Positions 13,566-21,122 of a stretch of DNA of 64,000 nucleotides are shown piece after piece (the first letter of the stretch is position 1; every line of letters starts with the position of its first letter). Below the pieces are notes generated by a model that ran no database searches, had not been told where the DNA came from, and worked only from the letters and a program-made list of their open reading frames with translations. The DNA is taken from NCBI GenBank assembly GCA_016776725.1, contig JADHSV010000006.1, positions 18,528 to 82,527 of the forward strand, given 5' to 3'. The translations under genes were made by a program, and so were the position numbers. The DNA is from Rhodospirillales bacterium (GTDB lineage Bacteria > Pseudomonadota > Alphaproteobacteria > Rhodospirillales > Shumkoniaceae).

Positions 13566-13926
13566 TTTCCTACCAAAGCTCAGTTTCTCGGGTGCCGATT
13601 CGCGACGGTCATAACACAAAAAGGCGTTGATTGCCGCTATTGAAGATTACGAAATATCCGGAAAAACGCCCACAAGAAAACAAAATAATCGTGCGTGGTT
13701 GTGCGCTTCCCCCTATCAACGTTATAGTAGTTAACATGCGGGGTTGTTTCCGAGGATAACAATTCCGATATGGCAAGTGCTGGTTTTGGGTCTGCAAGGG
13801 GAGGCGGAAAACACAGTCAAAGCCGGTGCTGGGCGGAGGAATGGGATCAAATGAGACATTCCCGAAGGACCCCATTCACCGCAATTACCCAATTTGCATC
13901 TTTTTCTAACAGGGAGGCGTAAAGCC
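13566..13926. other. Intergenic region between apt and the TAXI-TRAP operon
   Basis: This gap of 361 bp must hold the divergent promoters of apt and the TRAP operon. A TATAGT at about 13722 is the only -10-like hexamer that stands out, and I see no convincing -35 for it. The last 75 bp contain a possible 23-codon leader reading frame (separate entry). The Shine-Dalgarno GGGAGG for the binding protein lies at 13912-13917. No tRNA or riboswitch fold was recognised. Confidence 0.5.
13851..13922 (+). other. Possible 23-codon leader ORF upstream of the TAXI binding protein
   Basis: An ATG at 13851 is preceded by GCGGAGGA at 13833-13840 and opens 23 codons. The TAA at 13920-13922 ends four bases before the ATG of the binding protein and overlaps that gene's Shine-Dalgarno. 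The encoded peptide is Arg/Ser/Thr/Phe-rich with no recognised motif. The geometry would allow translational coupling, but an ORF this short can arise by chance. A competing in-frame-shifted ATG at 13841 gives a 22-codon frame. Confidence 0.2.
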
Positions 13927-14928
13927 ATGAAAAAACTGCTTCTAGCTGGTGTGGCGTTGGCGTTCGGCGTAACTGCGATGGCCATGGGCACGCAGCCGGC
14001 CGATGCGGCGAAGAAGACCTTCATCGCCATTGGCACGGGTGGTCCGACGGGGGTGTACTTCGTCACCGGTAACGCCATCTGCCGTATGATTCATAAGGCC
14101 GCCGCCGAAGGCCGCAAGACCGGCCGCAAACACGGCATCCGTTGCTCGGCTCCGTCAACCGGCGGATCGACATACAACATTGGGCAGATCCGCGAAAACG
14201 AGTTGGACTTCGGCGTCGCCCAGTCCGACTGGCAGTATCACGCTTATAACGGCTCCAGCAAATTTGAAGGCAACGCCTTCAAAAACCTGCGCGCCGTATT
14301 CTCGGTCCATCCCGAACCGATCCAGATCATTGTCGGCAAGGGTTCCAGCATCGACAGCTGGGAAGGCTTGAAAGGCCAGAAGGTCAATATCGGCAATCCG
14401 GGTTCGGGGCAGCGCGGCACCGCCGACTTCCTGATCAAGGAATCGGGCTGGACCAAGGCCGACTTCGCCTTGGCGGCTGAACTGACCTCGACCGAACAGT
14501 CCAAGGCCCTTTGTGACGGCAAGATCGATGCAATGTTCTACACCGTTGGTGTTCCCAATGCCGGTGTGGCTGTGGCCACCGACGGCTGCGGTGCCAAGAT
14601 CGCCAACTTCGATGGCCCGCTGGCCAAGAAGATGGTGACGCCTGATCGTCCGTACTACGCCTGGGCGACCATTCCCAAGGGTACCTACAAGACGACCACT
14701 GCCGACGTGAAAACATGGGGCGTCAAGGCGACCTTCGTGACCAGCGCCACGGCTAGTGACGATGTGGTTTACGAAGTCGTGCGTGCGGTGTTTGAAAACC
14801 TCGACGATTTCCGCGCCCTGCATAAGGCCTTCACCAACCTTGATCCGAAAACCATGATCAAGGACGGCCTTTCGGCTCCGTTACATCCCGGCGCCATCAA
14901 GTACTACAAGGAAAAAGGCTGGATGTAG
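13927..14928 (+). CDS. TAXI-family TRAP transporter solute-binding protein
   Basis: This is a periplasmic substrate-binding component of a TRAP transporter of the TAXI (TRAP-associated extracytoplasmic immunogenic) class. It has 333 residues. The signal peptide MKKLLLAGVALAFGVTAMAM ends near ADA-AKK. The mature N-terminus TFIAIGTGGPTGVYFVTGNA is typical of TAXI proteins, and further conserved segments include NPGSGQRGTADFLIKESGW and the VGVPNAGV region. A Shine-Dalgarno GGGAGG lies about 10 bases upstream of the ATG. The fused permease follows after a GC-rich hairpin. The ligand is not predictable; characterised TAXI systems take up carboxylates or amino acids. Confidence 0.93.
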   Translation: MKKLLLAGVALAFGVTAMAMGTQPADAAKKTFIAIGTGGPTGVYFVTGNAICRMIHKAAAEGRKTGRKHGIRCSAPSTGGSTYNIGQIRENELDFGVAQSDWQYHAYNGSSKFEGNAFKNLRAVFSVHPEPIQIIVGKGSSIDSWEGLKGQKVNIGNPGSGQRGTADFLIKESGWTKADFALAAELTSTEQSKALCDGKIDAMFYTVGVPNAGVAVATDGCGAKIANFDGPLAKKMVTPDRPYYAWATIPKGTYKTTTADVKTWGVKATFVTSATASDDVVYEVVRAVFENLDDFRALHKAFTNLDPKTMIKDGLSAPLHPGAIKYYKEKGWM

Positions 14929-14948
14929 ACCCTTAGGGGTTTAAACGA

Positions 14949-14983
14949 CCGGCGCCTCCGCGAAAGAAACGCGGGGGCGCCGG
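14949..14983 (+). promoter_or_regulatory. Intercistronic GC hairpin after the TAXI binding protein
   Basis: Arms at 14949-14962 and 14970-14983 pair over 14 positions, with a single G-U wobble and a 7-nt A-rich loop. The hairpin begins 20 bp after the binding-protein stop and ends 33 bp before the permease ATG. No T-tract follows, so it is more likely a 3' mRNA-stabilising or partial attenuation element, raising binding-protein yield over permease, than a full terminator. Confidence 0.65.
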
Positions 14984-15016
14984 AACTATATCATCGGGGA
15001 ACGGGGGATCGGGCTT

Positions 15017-17425
15017 ATGGCGGACGCAACAACTCCGGCGGCCGAACCGGCGGCGGAAGACTTGCAGGAAACCCTTGAAGACATCGAGTCCACGGGGCGC
15101 AAACACGGCGCACAGGCCGCAATGATTATCGGCCTTATCGCCGCCGCGTGGTCGATTTTTCAGCTTTGGATCGCCTCGCCCATACCGTTCTGGATAAATT
15201 TCGCCATTATCACCGACGTTCCCGCCCGCGGCATTCATTTGGGCTTCGGGCTTCTTCTCGTTTATCTGATTTTCCCGGCTTCGAAAAAATCGACCGATGG
15301 CCGCATTCCCAAGCGCGATATTCTATTTGCGCTGGTCGGCAGTTCGTGTGCGCTGTACATGTTTCTTGGGTGGGAGGGTATCGCCACCCGCGCTGGTACG
15401 CTGCTTTTCTATAACATCGATCTTTTCGGCTATTCCTTCAAATTTCCGTTCGAGGTGATCCTCGGTTGGACCGGAATTCTGCTGCTTTTGGAATCAACCC
15501 GGCGGGCCATTGGTTTGCCGCTGGTTGTCGTTTCCTCGATGTTTATTCTTTATTCCATTTTCGGCCAGTCCATGCCGGACATTATCTCGCATCGCGGCGT
15601 TTCGCTTTCGCGCCTTGCCGGATACCAATGGCTGGGTGGCGAGGCTATATTTGGCATTCCCATCGACGTGACGACCAGCTTTGTTTTCCTGTTCGTTCTG
15701 TTCGGCGCGATCCTGGATAAGGCGGGGGCGGGCAAGTATTTCCTTGATCTGTCATTTGCCCTGGTCGGCAAATATCGCGGCGGACCGGCCAAGGCGTCGA
15801 TCCTGGCCTCGGGCATGACAGGGTTGATTTCGGGTTCCTCCATTGCCAACACGGTGACCACCGGCACGTTTACCATTCCGGTCATGATGCGCACCGGAAT
15901 GCCTGCGGTGAAGGCGGGCGCTATTGAAGTGGCGGCGTCGGTCAATGGCCAGATCATGCCGCCGATCATGGGCGCAGCCGCGTTTATCATCGCCGAGCTG
16001 GTTGGCATCAGCTACTTCGAGGTCATCAAGCACGCCTTTGTTCCGGCGTTCATCTGCTATATCGCGCTGTTATACATATCGCATCTGGAAGCCTTGAAAC
16101 TGGGCCTGCGCGGGTTGCCGCGAGACGAAATCCCGCGTCTTCGCAAGACCTTCCTAAGCGGCGTTCATTTCATCATTCCGATCCTCGTGCTGGTCTATCT
16201 CTTGATGGTCGAACGATGGACGCCGAGCAGTTCCGTTTTCTATGCAATCTTGCTGATGATGCTTATCGTGCTTGGCCAGAAGTTGATTGGTGTTTACAGG
16301 AACGGCGGAACTGATTTCGGCACCGCGTTCAAGGAAGGAATGGGCGATATTTACGCCGGTCTGGTCGGCGGCGCGCGCAACATGATCGCCATTTCCGTGG
16401 CCGTGGCGACGGCGGGAATTATCGTCGGCTCAGTCAGTTCAACCGGCCTGAACAATGCGCTGATCAGCGTGGTCGAGGCCGTTTCGGGCGGCAACGTCTA
16501 TATCCTGCTGGGCATGACGTCGCTTCTTTGCCTGCTGCTGGGTATGGGCCTGCCGACCACGGTCAATTATCTGGTGGTGGCTTCTCTGCTGGCGGGCGTG
16601 GTGGTTGAACTGGGTGCGGCTTCCGGTCTGGTGCTGCCGCTTATCGCGGTTCATCTGTACGTGTTCTATTTCGGGCTGATGGCGGATGTGACGCCGCCGG
16701 TTGCCCTGGCCGCCTTCGCTGCGGCGGCCATATCGCGGGCCGATCCCATCAAGACCGGCGTTCAGGCGTTCTTCTATGAAATCCGCACGGCGATTTTGCC
16801 GGTGGTGTTTATCTTCAATCCGGAACTGCTGCTGATCGGGGTGACCAGTGTATGGCACGGGCTGACGATTTTCATCGTGTCGCTGATCGCGATCCTGTGT
16901 TTCAGTTCGATGACGCAGCACTACATGCTGGTCCGGAACAAGTGGTACGAGGGGATTTTGCTGGGCGTCGTCATGGTCGGCCTGTTCCGCCCGGACGTTT
17001 ATCTAGACAGGGTCTATCCGGCGTTCTCGCCGCTTGATCTGGAGAAATTCGTGGCCGGCGAGGTGACCGGAAGGCCCGGTTACGACGTGCGTTTTCATGT
17101 TACCCGCGAAACCGAATATGGTGATCGGTACCGTTTGTACCGGATGGTGACACCCGAATTGGGTGCCGCCACCGAACAGGGGCTGTACGGAGCGAAAATC
17201 GTTGCCGAAGAAGATGACCGTTATGTGATCGCCGAACTTACCGAGCGTGGCATTGCTGAAAATTCAGGAATGAAGGTTGGTTTTGTCGTCACCGGAATCG
17301 ACGTCGAGCAAAGCGGACGGCCGCCGAAGGAAATGGTCTATCCGATCATGCTGTTGCTCTTGGGGCTTGTGATCTTGCTTCAGGTGGGGCGGTTGCGCCG
17401 CCAAAAGGCTGCAGAAGCCGCGTAA
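15017..17425 (+). CDS. TRAP transporter fused permease subunit (DctQM type, TAXI class)
   Basis: The sodium- or proton-coupled membrane part of the TRAP importer has small and large subunits fused into 802 residues. About 16-18 hydrophobic segments are present. The large-subunit hallmarks include SGSSIANTVTTGTFTIP, VNGQIMPPIMGAAAFI and LGMGLPTTVNYLVVASL. The last ~150 residues form a soluble domain (YDVRFHVTRETEYGDRYRLY onward) of the DUF3394 kind and a final membrane helix, a layout restricted to TAXI permeases. The start ATG at 15017 gives an acidic cytoplasmic N-terminus. Upstream is the binding protein; downstream (23 bp) is a universal stress protein. Confidence 0.93.
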   Translation: MADATTPAAEPAAEDLQETLEDIESTGRKHGAQAAMIIGLIAAAWSIFQLWIASPIPFWINFAIITDVPARGIHLGFGLLLVYLIFPASKKSTDGRIPKRDILFALVGSSCALYMFLGWEGIATRAGTLLFYNIDLFGYSFKFPFEVILGWTGILLLLESTRRAIGLPLVVVSSMFILYSIFGQSMPDIISHRGVSLSRLAGYQWLGGEAIFGIPIDVTTSFVFLFVLFGAILDKAGAGKYFLDLSFALVGKYRGGPAKASILASGMTGLISGSSIANTVTTGTFTIPVMMRTGMPAVKAGAIEVAASVNGQIMPPIMGAAAFIIAELVGISYFEVIKHAFVPAFICYIALLYISHLEALKLGLRGLPRDEIPRLRKTFLSGVHFIIPILVLVYLLMVERWTPSSSVFYAILLMMLIVLGQKLIGVYRNGGTDFGTAFKEGMGDIYAGLVGGARNMIAISVAVATAGIIVGSVSSTGLNNALISVVEAVSGGNVYILLGMTSLLCLLLGMGLPTTVNYLVVASLLAGVVVELGAASGLVLPLIAVHLYVFYFGLMADVTPPVALAAFAAAAISRADPIKTGVQAFFYEIRTAILPVVFIFNPELLLIGVTSVWHGLTIFIVSLIAILCFSSMTQHYMLVRNKWYEGILLGVVMVGLFRPDVYLDRVYPAFSPLDLEKFVAGEVTGRPGYDVRFHVTRETEYGDRYRLYRMVTPELGAATEQGLYGAKIVAEEDDRYVIAELTERGIAENSGMKVGFVVTGIDVEQSGRPPKEMVYPIMLLLLGLVILLQVGRLRRQKAAEAA

Positions 17426-17448
17426 CCGAACGGATAAGGGGGAACGGC

Positions 17449-17880
17449 ATGTTCAAGCATATCCTGCTGCCGATTGATCTGAATACCGAGCATTCGTGGA
17501 AGAAAGCGCTGCCGGTGGCCGTGGAGAATTGCAAGAATTTCGGGGCGACGCTGCATGTGATTACCGTGGTTCCCGATGTCGGTGCGAACGTTGCTGTCGC
17601 ACAATTTTTTCCGGACGGCTACGAAGACAAAATGCTCGAACAGGCGCACGACGATCTTCACGCCTTTTCGGCGCGTGAAATCCCCGAGGGCGTCCGGGTC
17701 CAGCACATTATTTCCCACGGAACGATCTACAAGGAAATTCTGGAGGCGGCGGCCAAGGTAAAGGCCGACCTTGTGATTATGGCGGCGCATGGTCCCGGAT
17801 TGGGGGACTATCTGATCGGCCCCAATGCGGCCCGGGTGGTGCGTCACGGCGAGTGCTCGGTGTTGGTGGTCCGCGACTGA
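17449..17880 (+). CDS. Universal stress protein UspA family
   Basis: A small cytoplasmic nucleotide-binding protein of 143 residues. It starts MFKHILLPIDLNTEHSW and ends with the USP ATP-loop region HGPGLGDYLIGPNAARVVRH then CSVLVV. The usual GS after the G-x9 spacing is GP here, so ATP binding may be weakened. Genes of this family often close TRAP operons. In the Halomonas TeaABC system the partner TeaD modulates transport, so a regulatory role on this transporter is a reasonable inference. A hairpin follows the stop. Confidence 0.88.
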   Translation: MFKHILLPIDLNTEHSWKKALPVAVENCKNFGATLHVITVVPDVGANVAVAQFFPDGYEDKMLEQAHDDLHAFSAREIPEGVRVQHIISHGTIYKEILEAAAKVKADLVIMAAHGPGLGDYLIGPNAARVVRHGECSVLVVRD

Positions 17881-17889
17881 AAACTCAAA

Positions 17890-17914
17890 CGCCCCGGCGC
17901 GACCGGCCGGGGCG
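17890..17914 (+). terminator. Terminator-like hairpin after the TRAP operon
   Basis: Eight-base GC arms (CGCCCCGG and CCGGGGCG) flank a 9-nt loop, starting 10 bp after the USP stop and 27 bp from the end of the converging cytochrome gene. The T-run is poor in both directions, so termination may be partial or bidirectional. Confidence 0.5.
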
Positions 17915-17940
17915 TCGAAATTCATTGTATTGGCAAGCGC

Positions 17941-18348
17941 TTAGTTGATCGTCACGATATAGGCGGTGACGTCCTGGCGTTCCGCTTCCTTCTTCAGCTT
18001 GAAAACCATCTTCGATTTGGCCTTCTTGTTGCCGGTAACTTTGCGCATGTATTTTTTCGGATTGGCCAGATATTCGATGATTTTTTCCTCGTCCCAGGTC
18101 AGGCCCGCTTCACCGGCTTCAATATAACTTTTCGAATATTTGAATTTCGGAACGGTTCCCGCCTGCCGATCGAGCACGCCGAAAAGCGACGGTCCGACAC
18201 GGTTCTTGCCGGGCGCGATGGCATGGCACGCCTTGCACCGCTTCTTGTAAATCGATTCGCCGTTTGCGGCATCACCAGCCGTCGCCGGACCAGCTGCCAC
18301 AAGGAGTGCGACAACACCGCTCAGGGCGAAAGAAATTGCCTTAATCAT
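17941..18348 (-). CDS. Small class I cytochrome c
   Basis: A periplasmic electron carrier of 135 residues. The signal peptide MIKAISFALSGVVALLVAAG is cleaved near ATA-GDA. The haem site is CKACH, and the axial Met is probably in YMRKVTG or KSKMVF. The framework resembles cytochrome c2/c550 (GKNRVGPSLFGVLDRQAGTV, then TWDEEKIIEYLANPKKYM). The start at 18348 is supported by AGGA seven bases upstream. It stands alone and converges with the TRAP operon. The redox partner cannot be assigned from the window. Confidence 0.92.
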   Translation of the reverse strand: MIKAISFALSGVVALLVAAGPATAGDAANGESIYKKRCKACHAIAPGKNRVGPSLFGVLDRQAGTVPKFKYSKSYIEAGEAGLTWDEEKIIEYLANPKKYMRKVTGNKKAKSKMVFKLKKEAERQDVTAYIVTIN

Positions 18349-18396
18349 CGTGATCCTTTCCAAAAACAACCGTGTTTAACAAAACTGGGTGGCGAT

Positions 18397-18424
18397 ATTA
18401 TCGACGTGTAGTATTTCCAGGCAA
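18397..18424 (-). promoter_or_regulatory. Candidate promoter of the cytochrome c gene
   Basis: On the minus strand TTGCCT (18424-18419) and GATAAT (18402-18397) are separated by 16 bp, ending about 49 bp upstream of the cytochrome ATG. The -10 matches five of six consensus bases. Confidence 0.4.
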
Positions 18425-18508
18425 CCGCCGTCGTCACCCATTTGCGATTACAGATGTGCGATTGATAGAAGGGTTTGGCAAGGTTTAGATACTTTTTTTG
18501 TCGCAGCA

Positions 18509-18538
18509 TTGGAAGCCGACGATATATGGCACTATAAT
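18509..18538 (+). promoter_or_regulatory. Candidate promoter of the DUF2336 gene
   Basis: TTGGAA at 18509-18514 and a perfect TATAAT at 18533-18538 are 18 bp apart. Transcription would start near 18545, leaving a leader of about 30 bases containing the GGGGGAG Shine-Dalgarno region at 18556-18562. Confidence 0.5.
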
Positions 18539-18574
18539 CGCCGCTTCGATTTCCTGGGGGAGCATTGTTAGCCC

Positions 18575-19708
18575 ATGGTTTCCAACGTCCTTTCACATAG
18601 CGATGTGGCAGAATTACTTTCCGATCCGTCCGTTGTTAAGCGGGAGGAAACGGCGCGCAAAATTTCGTTGGACTTTGACCGAGGCTCTCTGACGGAAACG
18701 GAAAAAAATCTGGCCGAGGAAATCTTCCGTTTGATGGTCAAGGATGCCGAGGTGAGGGTGCGCGAAGCGCTTGCCAACAATCTCAAATCCAATCCGATGG
18801 TGCCGCGCGACGTGGCCGTTTCCCTGGCGATGGACGTCAATTCTGTGGCGTTGCCGATTCTGGAATCATCGGAAGTCCTGACCGACGAGGATTTGGTGGA
18901 GATCATCAGCGGGCATGATCCCGACAAGCAATCGGCAATCGCGAGCCGGCCCAATGTTTCGGAAGCGGTTTCCGAGGCGATTGTCGAATCATTGGACGAA
19001 GCGGCTGTGTCGCGGCTGGTCTCCAATCCGGGGGCCGAGATATCGGAAGGATCATTGGGCAAGGTCGTTGATGCTCTGGGGGACCGGGACGCGATACAAG
19101 ACGCGATGGTGCGCCGTCCGCGCCTTCCGGTCACCGTGTCGGAACGATTGGTGAGCCTGGTTTCCGAAAACATGATGGCGCAGATTGAAAGCAAGGTCGA
19201 CCTTTCGCCGACCGACATGACCGATCTGGTGTTGCAGATTCGCGAGCGCGCCATTCTTTCGTTGTCGTTTGAAAGCGGCGGCGACGAACTTGAACAGCTT
19301 GTGATGCAGCTGCGAAAGAAGAAAAGGCTGACGCCGTCAATTTTGGTGCGGTCCTTGTGCGTTGGGGATTTGGCATTTTTTGAAACCGCCATCGGCCAAC
19401 TGGCGGGCGTATCTGCTCGCAATGCGCGCGAATTGATCCACGATGACGGCGGATTGGGGCTTCGCGCCATTTCCGAGCGTGCTGGAATTCAGAGACAGTA
19501 TTTCCCCGCCATTCGTGCCGCCGTCGATGTGGCGCGTGAAACCGAGTACGATGGCGGCGATCACGACCGCGAACGCTTCTCGCGGCGGATGATTGAACGG
19601 ATTCTGACCCAGTACGGCGATCTCGGCGTTGATCTGGAAGCCGATGATCTGGACTATCTTCTCAAGAAGATGGACGGGCTGCCCATCGATCCCATTGATG
19701 GGGGCTGA
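18575..19708 (+). CDS. DUF2336 domain-containing protein
   Basis: A cytoplasmic all-helical protein of 377 residues. The DUF2336 region runs from about residue 10 to 230 and shows short HEAT-like helical repeats, for example KREETARKISLDFDRGSL, DAEVRVREALANNLKSNP and QSAIASRPNVSEAVSEAI. The spaced helix-proline pattern suggests a curved scaffold. The family is mostly alphaproteobacterial and, to my knowledge, functionally undefined. The gene has its own promoter and ends two bases from the convergent DctP-type gene. No catalytic motif is visible. Confidence 0.85.
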   Translation: MVSNVLSHSDVAELLSDPSVVKREETARKISLDFDRGSLTETEKNLAEEIFRLMVKDAEVRVREALANNLKSNPMVPRDVAVSLAMDVNSVALPILESSEVLTDEDLVEIISGHDPDKQSAIASRPNVSEAVSEAIVESLDEAAVSRLVSNPGAEISEGSLGKVVDALGDRDAIQDAMVRRPRLPVTVSERLVSLVSENMMAQIESKVDLSPTDMTDLVLQIRERAILSLSFESGGDELEQLVMQLRKKKRLTPSILVRSLCVGDLAFFETAIGQLAGVSARNARELIHDDGGLGLRAISERAGIQRQYFPAIRAAVDVARETEYDGGDHDRERFSRRMIERILTQYGDLGVDLEADDLDYLLKKMDGLPIDPIDGG

Positions 19709-19710
19709 GC

Positions 19711-20844
19711 TTAAGGGCGGCCCAGTTCGCGCCAGATCGAGTAGTCCTCGCGAAAAGCCTGCAGCGATTTCCAAACGCGTTTGAAATCCTTGTCGTTTTT
19801 CGATTGTTCCGCAGCCACCTGAAGCCATGCCTTTTCCAGGGCCGCGATAATTTCCGCCGGCCAACGATGGATTTCAACCCCTGTCGCATAGATGTTTTTC
19901 AGCGCGGCGAACTGCGTCGCTTCGGCTTCGGCCAGGCCATGGCGGATGTTGTCGCCGCAGACGGCTTCAACCCGTGTTTTCGCCATTGGTGTCAGCGCTT
20001 CCCATTTTTCCAGGTTGATCATCAGCTCAAACAGGGTCGAAGGCTGATGCCATCCGGGGAAATAGTAGTGCTTCGCCATCTTGTGAAGGCCCAATTGAAA
20101 ATCGACCGAGGGCAGGGAAAATTCGGCTGCGTCTATGGCGTTCGATTCCAGGGCCGGGAACACCTCGTCGTCGCTCAGATTGGCAATCTCAACGCCCAGT
20201 TTCTCCAGTACGCGTGCGCCCAGGCCGCGAAAGCGGGCTTTCAGTCCGCCCAGATCCTCGAGGGTCAGGATTTCGTCGCGGAACCATCCTGAGGCCTCCG
20301 GCGCAATAATGCCGCAGGCGACGCCGTGAACTCCTTTCCGATGATAGATTTCATCATAAAGTTCCCGGCCGCCGCCGAAATAGAACCAGGCCATGAATTC
20401 CGGGGGGTCCGGCCCGAAGGGGACGGAAGAGAACAGGTGCATGGCAGATACGTCGTCTTTCCACCGCCCCGGCGAGGCGAAGGCAGCCTCTACGGCGCCT
20501 GATTTCACCGCGTCGAACAACTCTGCACTCGGCACCAGTGTGTCGGGCTCGTGGAACTTGATCTCCATTTCGCCGCCCGATATGCGCCAAATTTCACTGC
20601 TGACACGGGAGGCCAGGGTTCCCAGCTGCGGCAACGAGCCCGCATAGGCGCTGGCCATGCGCCAGGAGATATCAGGCGCGCTGGTTTCCACGGATACGGC
20701 CTTTGCCGACGGCGGCGAAAGGTGCTCTATGCGCTCGCCGGAGACGGACGTTGAAAGATTGTGCAGTCTTGGGGCAAGAAACGTCGCGCCGATGACGACG
20801 CCGACAACCGTTCCAATGATAATCCCGATAATCGCATTGCGCAT
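19711..20844 (-). CDS. Orphan DctP-type TRAP solute-binding protein
   Basis: 377 residues. The N-terminal hydrophobic segment (RNAIIGIIIGTVVGVVIGATF) has no obvious cleavage site and could be a membrane anchor. The rest matches DctP binding proteins: GGEMEIKFHEPDTLVPSAELF, AVKSGAVEAAF and the LEDLGGLKARFRGLGARVLE segment with the conserved Arg that usually binds the substrate carboxylate. Such proteins normally sit with DctQ/DctM permeases; none is adjacent on this strand, and the TAXI permease nearby belongs to a different class. It may serve a distant permease or act as a sensor. A terminator separates it from the upstream tRNA. Confidence 0.85.
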   Translation of the reverse strand: MRNAIIGIIIGTVVGVVIGATFLAPRLHNLSTSVSGERIEHLSPPSAKAVSVETSAPDISWRMASAYAGSLPQLGTLASRVSSEIWRISGGEMEIKFHEPDTLVPSAELFDAVKSGAVEAAFASPGRWKDDVSAMHLFSSVPFGPDPPEFMAWFYFGGGRELYDEIYHRKGVHGVACGIIAPEASGWFRDEILTLEDLGGLKARFRGLGARVLEKLGVEIANLSDDEVFPALESNAIDAAEFSLPSVDFQLGLHKMAKHYYFPGWHQPSTLFELMINLEKWEALTPMAKTRVEAVCGDNIRHGLAEAEATQFAALKNIYATGVEIHRWPAEIIAALEKAWLQVAAEQSKNDKDFKRVWKSLQAFREDYSIWRELGRP

Positions 20845-20912
20845 GCGATTGCTCCCTCGTTGATACCGCCTGTTTTTTCTTCCGGCCTATTCTTAGGTTT
20901 AGGGAGACTGAC

Positions 20913-20938
20913 AAAAAAACCCCTTGCAATGCAAGGGG
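20913..20938 (-). terminator. Rho-independent terminator of tRNA-Pro
   Basis: Read on the minus strand, an 8-bp stem (CCCCTTGC with GCAAGGGG) and 3-nt loop at 20938-20920 are followed by seven T residues (20919-20913). It lies 26 bp beyond the tRNA 3' end and before the DctP start, so it insulates the two. Confidence 0.85.
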
Positions 20939-20964
20939 GTAATCATCGTTCGCAACGGTTTAGT

Positions 20965-21041
20965 TGGTCGGGGCGATAGGATTTGAACCTACGGCCTCTG
21001 CGTCCCGAACACAGCGCTCTACCAGGCTGAGCTACGCCCCG
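20965..21041 (-). tRNA. tRNA-Pro (anticodon CGG)
   Basis: The 77-nt gene folds into a full cloverleaf on the minus strand. The acceptor CGGGGCG pairs with CGCCCCG, and its first pair is C-G, as is typical of bacterial tRNA-Pro. The anticodon stem is CTGTG/CGCAG (one T-G pair) with the 7-nt loop TTCGGGA. The T-arm contains TTCAAAT. The anticodon CGG is at 21007-21005 and reads CCG codons. The 3' ACCA is encoded. A strong promoter lies upstream and a terminator downstream. Confidence 0.97.
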
Positions 21042-21058
21042 ATCCGTCGCGGAGACGG

Positions 21059-21087
21059 TTTATAGCGCCCCGCGAAGCGAAGGGCAA
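21059..21087 (-). promoter_or_regulatory. Promoter of tRNA-Pro
   Basis: On the minus strand TTGCCC (21087-21082) and TATAAA (21064-21059) are separated by 17 bp. The -10 ends 18 bp before the first base of the tRNA, leaving a leader of about ten bases, as expected for a stable RNA gene. Confidence 0.65.
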
Positions 21088-21122
21088 GAACCGTTTGGAA
21101 GATGTTTCTGAATGGCGTGGCG

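Noticed and set aside
13715..13730. TATAGT-like -10 as the TRAP operon promoter
   Set aside because: No acceptable -35 at 16-18 bp. It remains only a weak candidate within the intergenic entry.
18484..18500. T-run after the cytochrome region as a terminator
   Set aside because: No stable stem precedes the T residues in either direction.
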